Part shown: piece by piece, positions 13,323 through 25,884 of the stretch
Layout of the letters: each line of letters starts with the position of its first letter
Numbering within the stretch: the stretch's first letter is position 1
DNA from: Hyparrhenia diplandra
Taxonomy: Eukaryota; Streptophyta; Magnoliopsida; Poales; Poaceae
Direction: 5' to 3'
Assembly: GCA_015847255.1 (NCBI GenBank)
Contig: JADLZK010007789.1
Span: forward strand, 1-64,000
Length of the DNA stretch: 64,000 bases
Notes under the pieces: model-generated
What the model was told of the DNA's origin: nothing
The model's input: the letters and a program-made list of their open reading frames with translations, nothing else
The model's database searches: none
Position numbers and translations under genes: made by a program

Positions 13323-13469
13323 CTTCCCACGTTTAATTGTAGTTCATTTTTAGCTTTACTAGATTCATTTGATTTACTATGTATCCAGGCATAGTGTATA
13401 ACCCAGGTGCATAAAGAAAAATTAATGTATCTAGAAAAGCCAAAGTGAACTACAATTTGGAACGGAAAG
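13323..13469. mobile_element. Stowaway-like MITE upstream of the kanadaptin gene
   Basis: A 147-bp element flanked by TA. The left end is CTTCCCACGTTTAATTGTAG and the right end is its imperfect inverse (CTACAATTTGGAACGGAAAG). It lies about 370 bp upstream of the predicted kanadaptin start, so it could sit within that gene's promoter. Confidence 0.6.
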
Positions 13470-14751
13470 TAAAATTTTTTTTTTTTTTTTGAAGTCTTAA
13501 GTGCTCAAATGGAGCAAATTATATAAAGAGGGCATTAGAGCAAACCTGGTTCTGAGACAAATATTGTCTTGTTTTTTTTAAACTTACGATTGTCTTGCCT
13601 TGCTAGTTACCTTAACGACCGGAGCTATCAAAATCGGTTCTCCCTTGATGCAAGCTCATATTTTTTCTAGATTTATTTTAGAATTTTCCGACGCATGATT
13701 TATGCATTTAGTGGTAGATGACGCCCCCGTCGACAAATGGCGCTGTGGTAACTTCGTGAACTTCAAGATTTGTCGGCTCGGTCGTTCGAGAAGGTGCTCA
13801 TAGGTGTAGGGTTTGCGTACATGTATTCGTAGGGGTGAGTGTGCGTACATGTATTCATAGGTGTAGGGTTTACGACGTGTAATAAAAAAATGTTTGGCGA
13901 ATAGGGACAGGGAAATGATATCGATATCTCACCCTTCGTAGAATATTATTGTATTGTAGCCATCCATTCTTCACACTTTATTTAATTCATACCATCCATC
14001 AATTTCTCTTTCTCCATCCCTCCCCTTATTTCCCACTATCTAAGGTTTGGAATTGAATTTTTACCTAACTGTCCTGATGAAACTATGGACTATCCGTGTT
14101 GTGTGCATTAAGTTTTAAGTCTAAGTGCTAGGCTCGCGGACTATCTGAATGTTCTTCGGTATTGTTTGTGAGAACATAGTTCATGTGTTCTTACGACTTC
14201 AAAAATGAAATTTAACCCTAAAGTGTTTACATGTGTAAACTAATTTGTGGGGGGCGTTCCTATGGTTGTATAGAGCATATTTAGCTAGATGAATCTAGCT
14301 ACATCGATCACACAAATCATAAAAGCCCCATGATGTCATCATTTTATAGGTGATGAACATTTGTTCTTTGATCTCTAGATTATCTTGGTGAATGTTTCAA
14401 CTTACCAAAGGGATTAGAGGAGTTGTAGCACAAGCCCTTGGTGGTGTGGAAAGAACTTGGCTGGAGATCCTCCTTTGTTCTTGCTTCTTCTTGGAAAGTT
14501 CTCCTTGAGCTCCTTCTTACTTCCTCTGTCCATTTATCAGCATCACTTAAGATTCATGCACCAAGATCAAGGAGGCCACCTCGTTCCTGTGCTTTCCATT
14601 TAATTGTCGTTGCAAACTTAATTACACAGCAGTAGCGATAGCAATGGAGTACTACAGTGGCGCGACAACGTGGCGGAACGAGTGCTATGGCGGCAAACAA
14701 TACACGTAATACTTACGGTCGATGGGTAGCGGAGGATACATAGTCAAACGA

Positions 14752-15322
14752 CGGTGGCGGAGCTGGGGGGTGGGGGGGTGGCAGGGGCCATGGCCCCCTA
14801 ACATTGCAGGGGCGCCTAGTATAATGTTTGTGATTGTTTCTTTTTTCTATTTTTAGTTTTCCTTTTATAGCGTAGAGATAAATAGCTTTCCTATTTTTAG
14901 TTTTTCTTTGTTCCTATTCTCGTTTGTTTTTGAGCAATCGTGAGCAAGTTTGTCGCATAGACTTTCTGGCTCACATAATTTAATATTTTTTATTTATATT
15001 AAGAATGAGATTAAATAAAATTCTTGTCTTATAATACATCTATTAATACCTTCTAGATAATAAAATAATATAAAACACAACTAAGTTATATAAATCATCG
15101 TCACTAAAATACCGAAGTTGGTACTCAAGAGTCTTACGTCAACGGGCATGTCACTTATCACCAAAAAATACCTAGGATACATATAAGAAATTGCTAAAAT
15201 CCGTTGGCGTCAATGAAATAACTTCGGACAATCACCATAAGCAACCTAACGAGTTGAGTTGCACTTAGTTTTTACATGTTGATTTTGGCCGGCCCCCTAA
15301 GTATAATTTCGGCTCGCCACCG
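14752..15322. mobile_element. hAT-like non-autonomous element
   Basis: The left end CGGTGGCGGAGCTGGGGGG is followed by GGGGCCATGGCCCCC, and the right end GGCCGGCCCCCTAAG is followed by TCGGCTCGCCACCG. The inverted GGTGGCG ends and adjacent GGCCCCC motifs match the common grass hAT pattern. I could not define an 8-bp target duplication, so the borders are approximate. Confidence 0.45.
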
Positions 15323-16226
15323 ACGGCGTTGCTTTCATTACGCATACGAGGCATCATCCATGCGAAGACCGAGAGAACAACGGGAGGAAAAAAATGAAAT
15401 GATGCACTAGAAATCTGAAATTTGGTTAAACGATGCAGATAAATGGATAGAGGGAGATGCTGAGGAGAGAGGGCTCCTCCCTCTTCAATCCTAGCAACAA
15501 CCTTGTGGATCTTCTAGGTCTCCTCTAGGGCCTTCCCTTGTTGCTCCTCTCATGCAAATCCTACTTCTCCTTGTTTTCTATTTGTTCTTGGTGGTGTTCT
15601 TGGTGAGAGTGAGAAGGGCTCCTTGATGCCTTCTCCTTTGAAATGTAGACATGTGTTGATGACATGTGGGGCCATAAGTGCCTACATATAGGCGGCTCAT
15701 ATTTTTGCATCTTTGTAATCTAGTGGGTTTTTTATAAGGACAAAATGTCAGCGCAAATATGCCTGTGCTCTCACGGACTATTCGAGTATTTACTGGACGC
15801 GCAATATGCCTGTGCTCTCACGGACTATTCGAGTATTTAATGGACTGACCGCAAGAACATAACGTGCCCAAGAAGTGTGGTTCTGTGTATATGCAAATTC
15901 TGAAACTGAATTTAAATTTCAGATGATGTTTATGTTGCTAATGGAAATGCATTGATCAGGGTCGGATCATGACATCTAGTGGAATCATAGGTTTGTTGGA
16001 GTGCCTTATTAATTAGACTCATAAATAAGTGTCCACGACGAGTTCTCTCAAAATAGAAGTGTCTACCACGAGGGCTCGTATAGGATAGTGATCCAAGAAC
16101 TCACCACAACGGGGACATAGTTTGTCCACAAACAACCGAACCTTGGGGGTAAAAGTCGTGTCACCTGTCATCGTTGGTTTGTCTTCTACATTGTGCTATT
16201 CACTTTGTTAATCTATAGTTTGTGTA

Positions 16227-16625
16227 CTCCCCCGTATTCCAAATTATATGACGTTTTGGCTTTTTCTCAGATATTATATTTTTAATTGTATAGCCAAATA
16301 TATGTACTTCCCTCCATCTCAAGTTGTGAGCCGTTTGACTTTTTTTTCAGTGTAATTTGACCACTCGTCTTGTTAAAAAAATATGCATTTTCAGTCTAAT
16401 TTGACCGCTCGTCTTATTAAAAAAAAATATGCAAACGTAGCTAAATTTGAGTTACTACTGAGGATCTTTTATAAATAGAATAAGTCATGGCAAAAGAATT
16501 GATATTTTGCATAATTTTCTTTTAATAAGACGAATGGTTAAATTTGGTGTTAGAAAAGTCAAACGAGTACAATTTAGGACTGAGGAAGTATCTAACATCT
16601 TATAATTTAGACTAGCTCGATAGTT
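16227..16625. mobile_element. Older Stowaway-like MITE interrupted by a younger one
   Basis: The left part begins CTCCCCCGTATTCCAAATTA. The right part, after the inner element, reads TCTAACATCTTATAATTTAG, the expected inverse partner. The two halves flank the intact MITE at 16307-16588. Confidence 0.45.
16307..16588. mobile_element. Stowaway-like MITE (inner, nested)
   Basis: A 282-bp element between TA dinucleotides, with ends CTTCCCTCCATCTCAAGTTG and the imperfect inverse CAATTTAGGACTGAGGAAG. An internal imperfect repeat of GACCACTCGTCTT occurs twice. Confidence 0.65.
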
Positions 16626-16922
16626 AAGTAGCATAATTCGAATAAACAGAGTGTTCTAATGTTTTGCTTTTTGCTCAAAGTAATATTACAGTGAGTAAAA
16701 TAAAATACATCCATGACGAGTCGACGAGTCGTCAACAAACTTCAATCTAAGTTCAAAAAAAGCTTCAATTTCAGTCGCGTTCCTGTCCCAGCTGGAAAAG
16801 GAAGCCGAAGAGATTACACCTGGCACACAGTCCAATGATATGCTGACACGTCACACGTTCATCCATCTCCATTCTCAGGCACAGGCAGGGAAGGCCTCAG
16901 CGCCACACGCTGCTCCATCTAC

Positions 16923-17521
16923 CTACTCGTACCTGTAGATGAAGTCGGAGTTGCCGACCATGGCATTGAGCACCTGCGAGACGAGGAAGCCGCTGCCGTG
17001 GAGGACGGCCACGATGAGCAGCGCCGTGACGGGGTTCTTGAGCAGCTCCACAATGGGCTGCAGCACCGTGTACGCCACCCCCGTGCTCACCGTCACCACG
17101 TACAGCGCGTACCGCCGCATGTTGTCCCAGAATTCCTCAACCAGGGGTCCCTCCGGCCCCAGCGCCAGCGCGGGGCCGGCCCCGCGGACAGCGCCAGCGC
17201 CACGGCCACGCCCGCCGTGATGCCGCCGATGAGCGCCCACGTCGGCAGCGCGCACGTCCTGCCGCTGGCGGCGGCAGCGGTGGCGTTATTATTGCCCGCT
17301 GCCACGAGCTCTTGACGCGTGTGGCGGCTCTCCTCCGTCGTAGCTGCCGCGACGCTTTCGTGAGGTGCTACGGCGAGGAGCCGCTTTGCGTGCTGTTGTG
17401 GGGTAGGTTCAGAGGAGGAGAGCCGAGCTCGGACGACGGCGGTGGCGGTGAGGCCATGGCCGCGTCTGGGAGAGAGGCGATGTAGGTGGAGGGCGCGGTG
17501 GAGAAGAGAGAGCTGGTTCAT
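16923..17521 (-). CDS. Plastid-targeted DUF751/Ycf33-like small membrane protein
   Basis: A single-exon gene of about 200 codons. The N-terminus (MNQLSLLHRALHLHRLSPRR) is rich in Arg, Ser, Ala and Leu and lacks acidic residues, as in a chloroplast transit peptide. A hydrophobic stretch (WALIGGITAGVAVALALSAG) follows, then a conserved C-terminus: VEEFWDNMRRYALYVVTVST, LLKNPVTALLIVAVLHGSGF and a final GNSDFIYRYE. The FWDN...LLKNP arrangement matches DUF751 (Ycf33), a family of phototrophs with unknown function, so I infer a thylakoid or envelope membrane protein. The frame changes by one base in the run GGGCCGGCCCCGCG (about 17170-17180), where the transit-peptide half and the conserved half are in different frames; a missing base is the simplest explanation. 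It is followed by the AVT6-like gene on the same strand, with its own promoter space. Confidence 0.7.
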
Positions 17522-18129
17522 CTTGTGCAGTCTCTGGTCTTCGACTGCTTGGTACCTGTTTCTTCGTGATAAGCCTCTACCAAGTCCTGATAGACCTCTG
17601 ACTGATCTTGTGGGCCAGGTTTAGCTCCGGTTTCACTGGACGCCGCCTGAGCAACCATGGTGGATTGGTGGCCCTGCCGAAGCCGGACCAGATATTTCTT
17701 AGTTTCCTTTCAAGCAAAACCATGGTGTTTCGAGGCTAGAACCATAAAACCCCACTGTCCATGAGAAAGAACAGAAGTCCATGGTTTTCTCACTTGTCTT
17801 CTAACAAACCTACTAAGCATAGCACACCGAAAGAGTCATCCGATGGTTACTTAACATCCAACACAATGTTCATCATGATCGTATAACTCTAAAATTTTAC
17901 ATTTGACACAATTGGTTTTACTGTACCGAAACACTTCAGTTTGTGCAACTATTCAGCCCCAGTGCGGAGATACAAACATGAAACTCAACGGCACGATTTG
18001 AGTCGGACCATCGCCCACAAAACAAATCATCAAAAACAAAGCCTAAATGAACTATGAATCTTTTATTGCCTATAACTAGCGTATAAACCACCATCAACCA
18101 TGAAGACCTATCTTGGTCGAATCCCCAAT

Positions 18130-20827
18130 TCAGGCGTTGGAAGGAACACTTTCCTTGTGGAATATTTTGTAGGCGTCGCTGTAGACCGCTACTACATTTG
18201 ATACAACAGCAAGAACTATCATGAAGACCGCCAGAATTTTGTCCCACTTCTTGGCAATGCCTTGTGGATCCCTGATATACCAAAAAGTAAAAGGGATTAG
18301 AAGCTACCAGAATAAAATGTCTTTCAACAACTAACCATCATGGAAGCAATTGTTGTTAAAAAGAAAACATCATGGCAGCAACCAATCCAGATTCCTACAA
18401 AATCCAGCTTATCTATCAGGTCTACTAAATATATTAATATTAGCAGCGTGTACCTACAGTCATAATCCACGAAAATATCTTATAGTAACCAAAGACAGGG
18501 TTTATTTTATTTTATTCTCATTTCCCACATGCTCAGAGCCTCAGAGGTCAATCTGCAATCTAGAACTAGAAAAAAAAAAGAGTACACCAAACTAGTTGAA
18601 TAAATCTGTTGGAAGGAAACACAGCTACAACTATTCTGAACAAGTTTGAAGAGCATCAAGTTACCTTAAAGTGATTGCAGCTGGGAAAATAAAGGCAATA
18701 CAGACAGCAGCAGTTGCCCCGGTAAACTGAAAGGCATCCCAAATGCTAGGAATGAAGATTGCAGACACAAAAATCACTAGGAGGAGCAATGCTGTCATTA
18801 TGCCAAATCTTCTGTTGTCAGAAGACAGAGGCCTTGCAGAGGAGAAGAGGAGCCCATCAAATTAAGCCTCAATGCATGGAATATCATGGGGAACACAAGC
18901 ATAAGGTGAACAGCATAGCTCACTCTAACAGCATCGTTTAGAACTGAACTGTATGGGATCCCAAGATTTGAATCAAAGTTGGAGAGCACATCGGAGAGTG
19001 TAGATTCACCAAAGAGGAGATATCCAAAGAAACTTGTTGTGATGTAGATAGTCGAGCATAGCGTCAATGATGTGTGCACTATTGGCTTGATCTGGGAAGA
19101 GTCCTTTAGCTCATTATGAATTGGGTGAACTGCAAAAATGTAAATCAGATCTGCTTAGACAGCTGAGAAGCAAACATTTTTTTTCTGGGACTTATTTGTA
19201 CACTAAAGGCGTCAGCTCAAACACAAACTAGCCTATGACCATTTATTTATTTCATTTTTATGCATTTTTATGCCCCTGAAATCAAACTTTCCAGGAATGC
19301 AACTACAAAAATTTATAGTGCATCTTTTCCACTCCTTCTGTAGTGAGATTCGTTTTCTGCAGCCAGAATTAGAAATTGATCATACCATTGTAATGGCAAA
19401 CGTAAGCGGTGACAAGAACAGGCACTGCTGTAAAAAGTTCCCAAACAGATGCCAAATCAGGAACAGTGGGAAACAACTTAGGCATTGGAATTTGTCCACC
19501 GATCAATTTGATGATAGCAATTCCTGCAGTAATAATAACGAATACCACCGCCAAAGCAACAGATATTGTGGATGTATAGCTCAGTGAATCTGCAAGAGAA
19601 AAATGAAAAGAAACTCATATTTATACAGTACTGAATCAGATATTCATTAACCTTCTAGAGTCAGTAATAACTTCTTGGTAGTTCAATTGCTTACCAATAC
19701 GCTTCAAGCATGCTAGTGGAGTAAAAACACAGAGGGTTGTAACAAGGAGAACAAAGAAACGTCCGTTCCACCAGTGTATTCCAAACCATCCTTCTAACAC
19801 ACCATAGTGATGCTCACCACCAGAAGTGGTTCCAGAAAGCACGTCACCTGTGATAAACAACGAACATTTGTATGTCAGTAGGAACTAATATCAACAGTTC
19901 AAGGCATCAACTGGGGAAACTTGAAGGAGTGGCATTTTATCAAATTGAAAGTATAAATTCAGAACTGAAAATGTAAAAGGCATATGATACTAAGGCTTCT
20001 CGTCTGCTACAAGTGAAACAAACTCACATTTCCTTTCAGACAGTGCATATGAAACGAGAACTTACACCAAACATCGATGGGGTCTCATCTTACAGAAGTA
20101 GGAAACATATATACTACCAATTAACAAAGATGGTTTCCCGTAATAGACATAAATTTATTGAATGCAGAAATAGTCAATTGCACGGTATTTCATTTTCATT
20201 GGGTGTACCCTGTTGCAAAAGAAACAACATCTGCTCCTAATTCCACGGTCAAGACTCCAGAATAATCCGAAAACTGATTGAGCTACTACTTGCAGTTTCT
20301 CAAATCAATGACCAAGGCACCACCACAATCCTAAGAAATTCAATGAGGCAAAGAAGAAACAGACGAATCGCATCGAAATTCAGGTTGCGCCCAGATGATG
20401 TGTTTGGTTTTACCAATAATGATCATGTAGACGATCATGACGCCTACGTTGTTGATGACGACGCAGACCTGGAGCAGCCTCCTGCCCCACCATCCGAAGG
20501 CGTCGCCCATGGCCGCGCTGTAGGAGCGCGCCCCGACGGCGCGGCTGAAGCGCACGAGCAGCTCGATGGAGGCGTCGGTGAGGAGCGCGGCGAGCACTAT
20601 CATGACGAGCCCGGGGACGAGGCCGAGCACCTTCATGGTGGCCGGTAGCGCCATGATGCCCGCGCCGACGATGGTGGTGGAGAGGTTGAACACCGCGCCG
20701 GCGAAGGAGGCGCCGTCGAACTCGTGGAACGCGGAGGCGCCAGCGTCGTCCTCGTCCCCATCCCGCTTCGTGGGGAGCAGCGGGTCGCTGCCCCCGGGAA
20801 GCCGTCGTTAGCGCCGCCGCCGCCCAT
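18130..20827 (-). CDS. Amino acid transporter, AVT6/SLC38 (AAAP) family, five exons
   Basis: Exons on the minus strand: 20414-20827, 19695-19847, 19386-19589, 18665-19129, 18130-18271, all with GT/AG borders and consistent phase. The protein starts MGGGGANDGFPG and runs through FNLSTTIVGAGIMALPATMK, the TM1 signature of the AAAP/SLC38 superfamily, then about eleven hydrophobic segments, including VCVVINNVGVMIVYMIIIGD, AVVFVIITAGIAIIKLIGG, LVTAYVCHYNVHPIHNEL and VFMIVLAVVSNVVAVYSDAY. Arabidopsis AVT6 proteins export amino acids such as Asp and Glu from the vacuole; this role and a tonoplast location are inferred. Two one-base losses break the frame: one G in the GGGGG run near 20793, and one G in TTGGATGGG near 18861, where LRLNL should continue DGLLFSSARPL. 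Without those losses the product would be about 455-460 residues, normal for the family. Confidence 0.88.
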
Positions 20828-22145
20828 GGTCAATCTCCCAAAACAGCAGAGAGGCGGATTCTTGAGGTGTAGTGGAAGAAATTGTACACAACCAACAAAA
20901 AAACACCAAATTCTTTGGCAAGGCCGCAGAGAGGGACTACAGAAAAGCTAGAATCTTTGTATCAGCAGTTGGCTACTGACACTCGTACAAGAAATTTCAA
21001 GAACTCGAAAAAAATCAGTAGCAGAATCGCCAAGAATCTCGCGGAACAGGATAGGAGATACAGCGAGCCAAGCGAGAACTTCGATTGGCTGCCTCGCAGG
21101 AGAGAGAGATTCTCTCCCGTGCCGTTGAAGCGACGGAAGTGGAGATTAGCTGAACAAATGGGTAGAAGTAGAACAGGAAGAGGATTAGGAAAAACGAGCT
21201 TCTCTCCTGTGAACCGCGACCGCGAAAAGGACGTGGGGGGAGGAAGACCCAAGCAAAGAGGCCCCGATTTGGTTTCGGTGATAGTGGCTGTAAATCAGCT
21301 GCGCGTCTCTGTTGAGACCTGCTGCAATTTCTGCAATTTTTTGCTCTGTTTTTTTGTTCTATTTTTGGAGTAATTATGCACTGTAGTTCTTGTGGCTCTA
21401 TGATTAGTTGATTTTAATTTTATGTCAATGTCAATGCTCGGAGGGGTTAGTTGTCATCCACTTTTGTCACGTGGAACATGGTGTTTTATGATTATACTCC
21501 AAAACTCTGATGTATGATTACATCCAGTTTTGTTAACCGAAAAATCTCTGCGCATACCAACCACGTTCCTAAAAATAAAAGAATGTCTAATCTAAAAAAA
21601 ATGTCATCGGATCCTTCTTGCATCTAAGTACAGAACTTGAATCTATTGTTTTTAATGTTGTATTGCTAATAATACCTAGAGGATTAGTTTCAGAACTGCT
21701 AGGGTTTAGTTTAGGTTCAGATTTCGGTTTGTTGACGAGAGACACCGTTTAACTTATGTTGTTTCTTCATCCGTCTTGTGGTCATTACATAGTGAAATCT
21801 ATTTTTAAGGCACAAGGTTGACTGGGTGGTGAAATTGCTGCAGAATGTTGGAGATAAAATCCATCAGACACCCTCTTGCCCACCTATACATACTTGCCCC
21901 ACAAAGAGCACCCGCCCCGACAGCGTCCGGACGCCCGCCCGTCCCACCTACCACACACGCGCGCCGTCCGTCCGCCTGTCCCCTCTCTACCTCCACATCC
22001 CCAGGCCATGCATCCCGTGTCACGCCCCATCACGCGTGCAATAGTGCCCGCATGCACGTCGGGTGCCACACCGAGTTGGGGGAGCTGGCACCGTTGTTCG
22101 CGAGGTCGGGGCGGGACGGCGTCTTGGGTGGGGGATATGCGCCAC

Positions 22146-22345
22146 AATTGCAACATTAAGTCAACATTTGCAACATCTTAAATCGACTATTGCAACATCC
22201 ATGAAAACAAAACATGTCGTAATAATATCTCAAAATCAACCGATTTGCAACATCGGGTGGGTGTGGGGGTTGCAACATCTCCGGGGAAATATATGGTACA
22301 ACATCTCAATATACGCAACATCGGAAAACATGTTGCAACATCTCA
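22146..22345. repeat. Cluster of GCAACATC motifs
   Basis: About eight copies of (TT)GCAACATC or a one-base variant lie in 200 bp, at irregular spacing of roughly 15-50 bp. Similar motif clusters are common in grass repeats. No terminal inverted repeats could be paired around it. Confidence 0.5.
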
Positions 22346-22796
22346 AAAATCGATTGTTTGGCGCGAGGCGCAGTCGGGGGACGGAGGAAGACAGAGCAAC
22401 CTCGAACCGAAGCGGGTTGGCTCCGTCCACTGATTTGAGGGGGCGGGGACCGCGGCCAGGGGCGAATATTCTTCCCAGGTTGAACCCGTCCCCGGCCACT
22501 CCCCAACCAAACACCCGAGAAAAAGGGTTCGGCCGGTGGGTTCGACCCACACCTCCAACCAAACACACGGTGAGTGGGCGGAGCTATCCTCTCGCCGTCT
22601 CGCCGAGCTTGACGCCGATGCTACCTGCTCCGGCTGCCGCTAGCAAGGCCAATGAGGGCTTCAACGTCATCTCGCAGGCGTGCTGTCTCATTGCTTCCAG
22701 GGCCCCCCCGTGATTGCCCTCGGCAGCACTGTAGTTGGCAGGTAGCGCGTCGCGCGTGCAGGCTTCATGGAGCCCCTCGCCGTGTCGCCAGGTCTG

Positions 22797-22937
22797 CCAG
22801 GTCCCGAGTTGTTTCGTACACGGACCACCGGGGTGCGACAAAAAAACTGGGAATGGGAAGGCCGTCCGCCAGGTCCCGAGTCGTTTCGTACACGGACCAC
22901 CGGTGTGCGACAAAAACTGGGAATGGGAAGGGCGTCG
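22797..22937. repeat. 72-bp tandem duplication
   Basis: Two copies in direct tandem, starting at 22797 and 22869 with CCAGGTCCCGAGT. They differ by a few substitutions (TTG/TCG, GGGG/GGTG) and in the length of an A-run (seven versus five). Confidence 0.85.
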
Positions 22938-25227
22938 TCTCTCCCAGCTCGTGTCTCGCTGCCAGATAATACAAGGCTAGTGTTTGGTGACCGAAAGATG
23001 AGAGTGGGCAGTGGCAAGCCTAGAAGAAATGGTGGGGCTCATTCTCAACTCAATTCTCACCGGAGTACACGGGGCGCGCCCATGCATCCTTTGGCGTGTC
23101 CGTCGCTGCCGGCGTGAACGAATCAAGTCGTCAAGTGTGAACTTGCGGTGGTTCCCATCCTAGTCCATCGTTGCGGTGTCCCGTGTACACTGTGTTTGCG
23201 GTCGCGATTGCGTTGCGCGGTTTGAAGCAGCCCCAGCGCCAAATCCGTTGTTGCGTTGACAGGAGCAGAGACAGCAGAAATAACAGAGGCGCGCGTGAGA
23301 AAAAGGAAAAGGTGTCCCTCTCTCTCTCGTCACGGCACGCCTGCACAGTCCCTTGGACATGGGTTGGTTCGGTTCTGGCTGCCGCCGGCTCTATTGCTGT
23401 CCACGTCCCGCTCCCGCACGACGCAAGAGGTCCGGTCCGGCGAGCAGGGAGGGATGCGGCTCGCATCGGCAGAACCCAACACGGCCTTCTGCCTAAGGCC
23501 TTAAGGGCATGTACAACCACGGCCGGTAGGCCGTCTCTAAACACCTCGAGATTAATGTGCTGAGAGCAGTATAAAACAAACCATACAACCCACGGTCGAG
23601 GATCGAGTCTTTTAAGCTATTGAATGCTTTGTATATAATTTGGATCAACTATAAATAAAATTGTATATACCACTGTGTGGCTCTCTTCTAAACTAGGAGG
23701 GACTCTCCAAGGCGTTCTTGCTTGAGTGTAAGAAGAAGGAATACAAATAAGTTTATATGTGAACCACTAAGAATTTGGACTTGGAGATGCATTTGTATGT
23801 TGCTAGTAATGTAGGAATATATTCAAAAATAATATAGATGTATTAGCACAATTCGGAGATTGTATCCATTGTCATATACCGTATAGATTATTTAAATTAA
23901 TGTCTCAACTATGAAGTGAAGTAATATTGAACAAAAATATTTAAATGGGTTGGATACAACATTTGTTAATGGAATAAAAAGAAGATAATCATTTATTTCA
24001 GGAAGTGCTCGGTAGCCAATTGAATGCCTTCAATTGTTTTGTTGACGTCGATATTGGGATGAACTTAAAAGGTCACTTGTGTTAAGAGAAGCGTAGCATG
24101 TATATGTTAGATATCAGAGTTGAGTAAAAGAACTCATACCTATGTATGCTAGCCGAGGGCATAGAAGCACGGTCTCGTCTAGGGCTTTCAACGGGTTCGT
24201 GATGCAAGCCGAAGACCCCACAGCCATGAGGAGGAAGAAATGGATTATCTCCGTTGTCCATAACATTGGAACTTACAAATTTATAAAATTATCAAAACTT
24301 TAGAGCATTATAAAATAAATCGATGGCAACAATTTCCGTCCAAGCACATCATATGTCACATACGAATGGTATATATGTTTTTGAGAAAACCTGATTTAAT
24401 TTGAAGATCTAACAGCTCAATAATGCATGGACTCAAGAAATATGACACATGCACCAATAAACCGCACAAAATCAGAGTAATAGCGGATGAGTGTAGATCT
24501 TGATCATTTGGAAATTGAAAATATGGGCGGAACAAAACACAAAGTGGCACCTTGGGATTGGGATGATAATATGAGGGTACATCCACATGGATCGGAGTGT
24601 CTTTGTAGTATGCTATATATAGTACATAGAAGACAACGCACATGAGGGGCGAGGAACATGGAAAGGAGGAGGAGAAAAACACGGACGCAGATAGTGGGTT
24701 AATTATGGCAACGTTTCGAGTTCGGCGTGAAGAGCTTCCCGAACGCGGGCCCCATCTCACCCCTGTTGGTAAATATTTGCAATGAAATTTGGTATACATC
24801 ATGCATTACTACATCCATGAATCTTTTTAATATTTTCATTTGATTAGAGAACTTTAATTTCTTTTGAATAATCACCCAGAGTGGTCTAAACCTTACAATT
24901 TGCCACATGTAATTCCAAATTTTGCATATTGACATTTACTACCTGAGATTTCTGGTTAAAGTGAACATTCAAGTCATGAGAAATAAAAGTGGTAAAATAA
25001 TCACATAAAGTACATCCGGGAATTTGCAAAGTACAGATGCTACTTGTCCAATATTAAAATTTTAAACGTGACAAGACCAAATGACCACATTCCACAGACA
25101 ATAAAAGGTTCTTCCAGAAATTAATCCTAGTGGGCTAAACTGAGTACACTTATTCAGGGAAAAAAAATACTTAAAAGTACTATTCATACTAACAAAAGAA
25201 TGATGTGCTTAAGTTACAAACTGTTAC

Positions 25228-25711
25228 CAGAATCAGCGCATATGCCTTGAGAAGATACGGTCTAGGAGAATTACTGTTGATAGATAATATCTTCTCCGCA
25301 TCCTTCAAAGGTAACTGTAATAATGAATCAAATATAAACAAAGTTTTTTTTTTTCTTATAAGGAAAGACAGCCTAATGCTCTGAGTTCACTCAATTAACA
25401 TTGGAATCCAACAAATGTGTGAAGTACTATACCTCTGCATGCGTTGTAGGATCAAGGCCATTCAAGGGCTGATATTCAGAGTCAGCAGCTGATCTCTCCC
25501 TCAACAGTTGACTTAACCTGTCATAGTGGTAACACACCATGGTGTGAATCCAAAGAAAAATATACCTATATAGCACGAAAGAGATCTGTACGTACAGCTA
25601 AATTATGCAAAAACATTGCCAGGAAACTTATCGACAGAAAGCCAAACTTCGATTGCCAAGGATAACTGGATCTGGTCTCAAATTTTGAGCTTTAGTGTAA
25701 CAGGATATTGC
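25228..25711 (-). pseudogene. LONRF-like TPR protein fragment, three exons
   Basis: Three exon-like pieces read on the minus strand. 25632-25711 encodes AISCYTKAQNLRPDPVILGN and RSLAFCR; 25433-25517 encodes LSQLLRERSAADSEYQPLNG and LDPTTHAE; 25228-25314 encodes LPLKDAEKILSINSNSPRPY and LLKAYALIL. Joined, they form tetratricopeptide helices like those of plant LON/RING-finger (LONRF-type) proteins. The first piece ends at CG|ATAAG where a GT donor is expected. No RING, LON or flanking exons are visible, so this is an internal slice of a gene with its introns, lying just downstream of RBP45-like and CTU2 fragments on the same strand. I take it to be a captured fragment. Confidence 0.6.
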
Positions 25712-25884
25712 CTGAAACAGGAACATGCCAAGTGCCATTTTCACTAAGGTCAATAAAATATATGTGTACATGCGCAGAGCACCTAAAGCAGATAACATAT
25801 AAAAAAATAGAATGACAAAATTACTGTCAATATGTATATGTAACTAATAGGACCCGCCAGCATCAATCGGATCGGGTGCCATAC

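Larger units (their letters stand above)
13470..16922. other. Intergenic DNA with no supported gene
   Basis: AT-rich intergenic sequence between the divergent flanks of the kanadaptin and DUF751 genes. It contains a hAT-like element (14752-15322) and nested Stowaway MITEs (16227-16625). Near 15755-15835 a stretch of about 40 bp containing CTCACGGACTATTCGAGTAT is directly repeated. No conserved protein or RNA gene is visible. Confidence 0.5.
20828..25227. other. Gene-poor region upstream of the AVT6-like gene
   Basis: The first few hundred bases should hold the AVT6-like 5' UTR and promoter. The rest has GC-rich patches (21.85-23.5 kb) that produce many open frames on all strands without family features, a cluster of TTGCAACATC motifs, a 72-bp tandem duplication, and AT-rich DNA from 23.6 to 25.2 kb. 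I recognise no gene. Confidence 0.45.

Noticed and set aside
24356..24802. A 148-codon minus-strand frame with hydrophobic segments
   Set aside because: No family signature, AT-rich, no splice or promoter support; treated as chance.
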